A model generated the notes under the pieces. It made no database searches. It saw only the letters and a list, made by a program, of their open reading frames with translations, and had not been told where the DNA came from. The position numbers were made by a program, and so were the translations under genes. Source: DASQFI01 sp050264575 (GTDB taxonomy: Bacteria; Acidobacteriota; Vicinamibacteria; Vicinamibacterales; SCN-69-37). From it: DNA of 8,753 nucleotides. Position 1 is the stretch's first letter, and the number at the start of each line of letters is the position of its first letter. This document shows, one piece after another, positions 5,068-8,753 of this stretch. Where the stretch lies: the NCBI GenBank assembly GCA_050264575.1, contig JBLNGH010000642.1, positions 1 to 8,753 of the forward strand, given 5' to 3'.

Positions 5068-6596
5068 CAACCAGACGATTGTTATCTGTGGCTGTCTTGT
5101 CGCTGTTGTGGACCGGCGCGTTCGCCGGCACGTCGGCGGCGCAGACGTACCAGATCACGTACTCCAGCAGCCCGGTGCTTCGCGTCTGGCAGGACTACGT
5201 CCTTCCGGCCGGGCGCGAAGCGCGCAACGTGGTCGTCGTGTCCGGCAACGCCACGATCAACGGCGAGATCGACGGCGATCTCATCGTCGTGCTCGGGTCG
5301 GCGCGGCTGGCCAATACGGCCGTCGTGCGCGGGTCGCTGGTCGTGGTCGCCGGAGACGCGACGATGGTGCAAGGCACGACCATCCGCGGCGATCTGATCG
5401 TCGTCGGCGGAGTCGTGGACGCGCCGATCGGGTTCGCGCCCGGCCACGAGTACTTCGTGATCGGCGCGCCCTGGCTGGGCGATCAGGTGCGGGCTGTCGT
5501 GCCCTGGCTCACGCGCGGCCTGTTGTGGGGCCGGCCGCTCGTGCCCAGCCTCGGCTGGATGTGGGGCGTGGTCCTGATCTTTCTGATCGTGTCGCTGGCG
5601 ATCAACCTGTTGCTCCACGGCCCCGTCGGCACGTGCGCGGAAACGCTCGCCCACAAGCCGTTCAGTACATTCATCACCGGCCTGATCGTGCTGCTGCTCA
5701 CGGGGCCGATCTCGGTGCTCCTCGCCGCGTCGGTGATCGGCATCGCCATCGTGCCGTTCTTTCTGTGCGCGGTCTTCGTCGCGTGGATCGTCGGTCGTGT
5801 GGGCGTGGCGCGCTGGATCGGGCGCAGCATCACGCGGCAGGATCCGGTCGAGACGCCGATTGAGGGCGTCCGTTCGTTTCTCATCGGGTTCGCGGTCCTG
5901 GTGCTGCTGTACATGGTTCCCGTGATTGGACTCATCACGTGGGCGATGGTCGGCGTGTTCGGGCTCGGCGCCGCGTCGCTCACGTTCATGGCGGGACTGC
6001 GGCGCGAACGTCCGGCCGCGCCGAAGACTCCGCCGGTTCCCGAGCCGCCGGTTACGCCGAGGCCGCCGTCAGGCGAGCCGACGGGGACTCCAATTGTCGC
6101 TGTCCCGCTAGCCGCGATTCCAGACGCAGACGTGACACCGCCGTCCGCGAGCGCCGAAGTTCATGCGGAGCCCCCGCGGGCGCCGCCGGACGCCACATCG
6201 GACCTGACCGCTTTCCCGCGCGCGACCTTCCTCGATCGACTCGCCGCCGCAGTCCTCGACATCGTGCTGGTGCTGATCGGCCTGCAGCTCGTTCTCGATC
6301 GGATGCGAGACGACGGGCCGGCGCCCTTGATCCTGTTCGCGTACTTCGTCGCGTTCTGGGCGTGGAAGGGCACGACGGTCGGGGGGATCATCTGCAACCT
6401 GCGCGTGGTGCGTGTCGACGGCGCGCCGCTGCGCTTCGTCGATGCCCTCGTCCGTGGGCTCTCCTCGCTGTTTTCGATTGGCGCGCTCGGGCTCGGCTTT
6501 CTCTGGATCCTTCGCGATCGGGAAGGGCAGGCCTGGCACGACAAGATCGCCGGCACGTACGTCGTGAAAGTTCCCCGAAGCTTCCCGCTACCGTAA
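5064..6596 (+). CDS. signal peptide - bactofilin-like beta-helix - membrane region - RDD domain protein (510 aa)
   Basis: Residues 1-27 are a signal peptide (MTTRRLLSVAVLSLLWTGAF, then a SAAQ cleavage-like site). Residues 56-118 are short hydrophobic repeats with Gly/Asn/Asp turns, such as VVVVSGNATINGEIDGDLIVVLG and LVVVAGDATMVQGTTIRGDLIVVGG, typical of the right-handed beta-helix of bactofilin-like (polymer-forming) proteins, here on the exported side. Four to five membrane helices follow (about 167-185, 202-225, 226-246, 271-291, 290-312). A proline-rich linker spans 316-380. The end is an RDD domain (387-502): ATFLDRLAAAVLDIVLVLIGL, KGTTVGGIICNLRVVRVDG and LRDREGQAWHDKIAGTYVVK, whose Arg and Asp residues name the family. 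The role of RDD proteins is poorly defined; some act in transport or envelope stress. Overlap with the anti-sigma gene and proximity to the ECF gene suggest an envelope-stress cluster. The domain combination is the notable feature. Confidence 0.82.
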   Translation: MTTRRLLSVAVLSLLWTGAFAGTSAAQTYQITYSSSPVLRVWQDYVLPAGREARNVVVVSGNATINGEIDGDLIVVLGSARLANTAVVRGSLVVVAGDATMVQGTTIRGDLIVVGGVVDAPIGFAPGHEYFVIGAPWLGDQVRAVVPWLTRGLLWGRPLVPSLGWMWGVVLIFLIVSLAINLLLHGPVGTCAETLAHKPFSTFITGLIVLLLTGPISVLLAASVIGIAIVPFFLCAVFVAWIVGRVGVARWIGRSITRQDPVETPIEGVRSFLIGFAVLVLLYMVPVIGLITWAMVGVFGLGAASLTFMAGLRRERPAAPKTPPVPEPPVTPRPPSGEPTGTPIVAVPLAAIPDADVTPPSASAEVHAEPPRAPPDATSDLTAFPRATFLDRLAAAVLDIVLVLIGLQLVLDRMRDDGPAPLILFAYFVAFWAWKGTTVGGIICNLRVVRVDGAPLRFVDALVRGLSSLFSIGALGLGFLWILRDREGQAWHDKIAGTYVVKVPRSFPLP

Positions 6597-6600
6597 CAAA

Positions 6601-6642
6601 GGCCCAAGGCCCAAGGCCCAAGGCCCAAGGCCCAAGGCCCAA
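6601..6642. repeat. 7-bp minisatellite (GGCCCAA)6 after the RDD-fusion gene
   Basis: Six perfect copies of GGCCCAA are followed by a partial GGCAA. The array starts 4 bp after the stop codon. Its unit is close to the reverse complement of the TTTGGCC units at 4567-4594, so the two arrays lie in opposite orientation on each side of the two-gene block. Confidence 0.9.
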
Positions 6643-6689
6643 GGCAAGCGCCGACCATCCAGCTGGTTCTGGTGTCAAAAACCGTAGTC

Positions 6690-8753
6690 ATGACTGCGAG
6701 AGCTTGTCCTGCCATCGTCGGCAGCATCTTGGCGATTAGTCTCGTATTCGCAAACCCAGCCTCCAATGGTGTGCGCGCGTCACAAACCGCGCGTTCCATC
6801 GACGCGGCGGAGTATCCGACGTTCGACGCCTCGGTACTCATGCTGGTCAGCGCGGGCCTGGCCTCGAAGCAGGCGCAGGCGAGTGCGAGGAATATCGATG
6901 ACCCGGAGGCGGCTCGTCTTCTGGCCGGCGCGGGTCAGCCGGCTGAATCGCTCAAGCACTTGCGCCAATTCGTCGAGCGCCATCCGGACCAAATCGCGCG
7001 GGCATTCAAGGGACTGTCGACGACGAGCTACACGATGGATCAGTCGCAGCCGTACGCCGCCGAGCTTGCGGAGATCGTCGGACTTGCCAAACGGCAGCTC
7101 GAGCGTCTCCCGCGTGAAGATGCGGCGACGGCAGCGCGAATCCTCGTGTCGTTTGAAGCCGGACTCGACCGGGGGAACCCGCGGCGGCCCTGGCCGGACC
7201 GGCTCGACGAGTTCGTCCGAACCTACGCCGGCACGGAAGCGGCATTGTTGACCGAAGTCGATCTGATTTCGGCCGGCCGGCTCGACCGGTCGCGGCTCGA
7301 CGCGCTCGAGGGTTTTGCGCGGCGCCATCCCGGGACGGCAGTTGCTGCCAAGGCGCTCTATCAGAAAGCATTCGATCTAGCGCACAACGCATCTGGCCTG
7401 CGCCTCGAAACGCCGGGCTCGGATCCGACTCAGCGCTTCCTGCAGGTCGTCGATCTGTCAAAGGAGCTCGAGAGCGGCAGGTACCCAAAATGCGAATGGA
7501 CGGACCAGGCGCCGCAACTAATCAGCGGCTTCTATTCGTACCAGCCGAAGTACTCCCTCGAGAACATAGAGGTGATGCTCAAGACTTATGAAGAGTTCGT
7601 CCGGACTCACTTTGTGCTCGATTCGCGACCGGCGGAGAACGGTGTCGGATACGTCATTTCCACGAAGATGGGTGACCTGTTCGCGCTGCGCGGCGAGCGG
7701 ATCGCCGGAGTTGAGCGGCTGCTGACCGATCTCGCCGGCGGGAAGATCAATCCCGGCGAATTGGAATCTTTCCGTGCGGCGTTCTACATCCGCCAGCTGT
7801 TCCAGGACTCGGTCAATCGCGAGGAGATGCTCGCGAAGGCGTTTGCCACGCTCGACAAACTGCAGGCGGCCAAAGTCGAACCGTACTCAAGGCGCGCGCT
7901 CGCCACGGCGGCATCGCTGCACTTCTTCGAACGTGACTATCCTGCCGCGCGCGATGCGTATCAGCGGTATCTGACCGCGTACCCGCAGAGCCCGTGGGCG
8001 TGGGTTGCCGCTCTGCGGCTCGGGCAGTCCTGGACCGCCGTTGGCGATCTCAATCGAGCGGCCGCGGCATTCGATGACGCGCCGGCGCGCAGCGACTTGC
8101 CGGTGGCGCGCGTGCTCGGGCGCGCGTACGCAGCTGAAGCCTTCGCCGGACTCGGCCGTGCGGACATCGCTCTGACGCACGCGCGGCAGGCACTCGAAGA
8201 CTGGGACGACGACTTCGGCGTGCAGTATCGGTTCCAGGCACAGCAGCGAAGGCTGCCCGGCGACGAACCTTTTGCGATTCCAGCCGACATGACCATCGCG
8301 AAAGAAACTTTGCCTGCGCGTATTGTGCAGCTCGAGCGATCGGCGGGACGGCCCGCGGGCGGCCTCGTCGAACAGGGACGTTGGCTCATCGGGAAAGGCC
8401 GCTTCGACGAGGCCAAGAAGGTGCTGGACCGCGCCGCAGCGGCTGTGCGCGGAACCCCACTCGAGGCCGAAACCCGAACGCTGGTCCATCGTGCCGCACT
8501 CGAGCGCGCGCTGATTCTTGCGGACCTCCAGAATCCTCAGGCCGATGAGCGCGCCGCACTTCAGGAGCTCGATCGACTGGCCGCCGAGCCACTCGACTTC
8601 GCGGTCTTTGCCGCGCGGCTGGCGGCGGCGACCATTGTGTCCCGGCGGGACGCCTCTACAGCCGACGTCCGCATCTCATCGGCGCTGAACGACTGGCTTG
8701 CCGGACAACCGAAGGGAACATCGCCGCCGCTCGGCACTCTCGAAGCCGACGTC
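6690..8753 (+). CDS. exported TPR-like repeat protein, N-terminal part (runs off the right edge)
   Basis: The frame is open without a stop for 688 codons to the last base of the window, so the protein is longer than this. The N-terminus (MTARACPAIVGSILAISLVFANPAS) looks like a signal peptide, with cleavage near residue 25-32. The body is mostly alpha-helical, with tetratricopeptide-like pairs such as LLAGAGQPAESLKHLRQFVERHPD, LHFFERDYPAARDAYQRYLTAYPQSPWAWVAALRLGQSWTAVGDLNRAAAAF and WLIGKGRFDEAKKVLDRAAAAV. These resemble the outer-envelope scaffold TPR proteins of the YbgF/BamD kind, without a catalytic motif that I can see. It is probably exported to the periplasm. ATG at 6690 is my choice; an in-frame GTG at 6672 is possible and neither has a clear Shine-Dalgarno. 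It lies ~93 bp after the RDD gene, so co-transcription is possible. Function is unknown. Confidence 0.8.
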   Translation, partial: MTARACPAIVGSILAISLVFANPASNGVRASQTARSIDAAEYPTFDASVLMLVSAGLASKQAQASARNIDDPEAARLLAGAGQPAESLKHLRQFVERHPDQIARAFKGLSTTSYTMDQSQPYAAELAEIVGLAKRQLERLPREDAATAARILVSFEAGLDRGNPRRPWPDRLDEFVRTYAGTEAALLTEVDLISAGRLDRSRLDALEGFARRHPGTAVAAKALYQKAFDLAHNASGLRLETPGSDPTQRFLQVVDLSKELESGRYPKCEWTDQAPQLISGFYSYQPKYSLENIEVMLKTYEEFVRTHFVLDSRPAENGVGYVISTKMGDLFALRGERIAGVERLLTDLAGGKINPGELESFRAAFYIRQLFQDSVNREEMLAKAFATLDKLQAAKVEPYSRRALATAASLHFFERDYPAARDAYQRYLTAYPQSPWAWVAALRLGQSWTAVGDLNRAAAAFDDAPARSDLPVARVLGRAYAAEAFAGLGRADIALTHARQALEDWDDDFGVQYRFQAQQRRLPGDEPFAIPADMTIAKETLPARIVQLERSAGRPAGGLVEQGRWLIGKGRFDEAKKVLDRAAAAVRGTPLEAETRTLVHRAALERALILADLQNPQADERAALQELDRLAAEPLDFAVFAARLAAATIVSRRDASTADVRISSALNDWLAGQPKGTSPPLGTLEADV

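Noticed and set aside
4567..6642. CRISPR array suggested by regularly repeated short units.
   Set aside because: The units are 7 bp, contiguous and without spacers, and there are no cas genes.
6161..6841. A 226-codon minus-strand ORF spanning the end of the RDD gene.
   Set aside because: It reads through the GGCCCAA array as a GPWALGL-type repeat and has no other support.

Overview
This window is GC-rich bacterial chromosomal DNA with dense, mostly plus-strand genes. An MacB/FtsX-type permease tail, an ECF sigma factor followed by a two-helix membrane protein, a beta-helix/RDD membrane protein, and intergenic GGCCNAA-type minisatellites together suggest a soil Acidobacteriota, perhaps Vicinamibacteria. 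That assignment is inference; no marker gene is present. There are no tRNA, rRNA, transposase, phage or CRISPR features.

Layout. Positions 3-884 hold the C-terminal part of an ABC-type permease (cut at the left edge). It faces a convergent minus-strand gene (902-1345) for a small exported or membrane-anchored glycine-zipper protein. Positions 1346-1684 are non-coding. They hold a hairpin in the minus gene's leader, a cluster of ATCGAT/GATC palindromes, a plausible sigma70 promoter, about 125 nt of RNA-like sequence that folds into a closing stem, bubble and apical arm, and a strong intrinsic terminator that ends 18 bp before the next start codon. This region is either a small RNA gene (the fold is 6S-like) or an attenuator leader.

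Positions 1685-3750 are a tight two-gene operon with a 1-bp TAATG overlap. It encodes a RimK-like ATP-grasp ligase and an FMN-dependent luciferase-like monooxygenase of the SsuD/SfnG type. The pair is the most interesting metabolic content: an amide-forming enzyme coupled to a sulfonate/sulfone-type oxygenase, with no transporter or other pathway gene beside it. The operon ends inside an 85-bp compound palindrome (3726-3810), followed by an 8-bp minisatellite.

Positions 3957-6596 are a regulatory and envelope cluster: ECF sigma factor, putative membrane anti-sigma factor, and a fusion of a signal peptide, bactofilin-like beta-helix, several membrane helices, a proline-rich linker and an RDD domain. 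The last two genes overlap by ATGA. Two 7-bp minisatellites in opposite orientation bracket the anti-sigma and RDD genes. From 6690 to the right edge an exported TPR-type protein is open and incomplete (688 codons without a stop).
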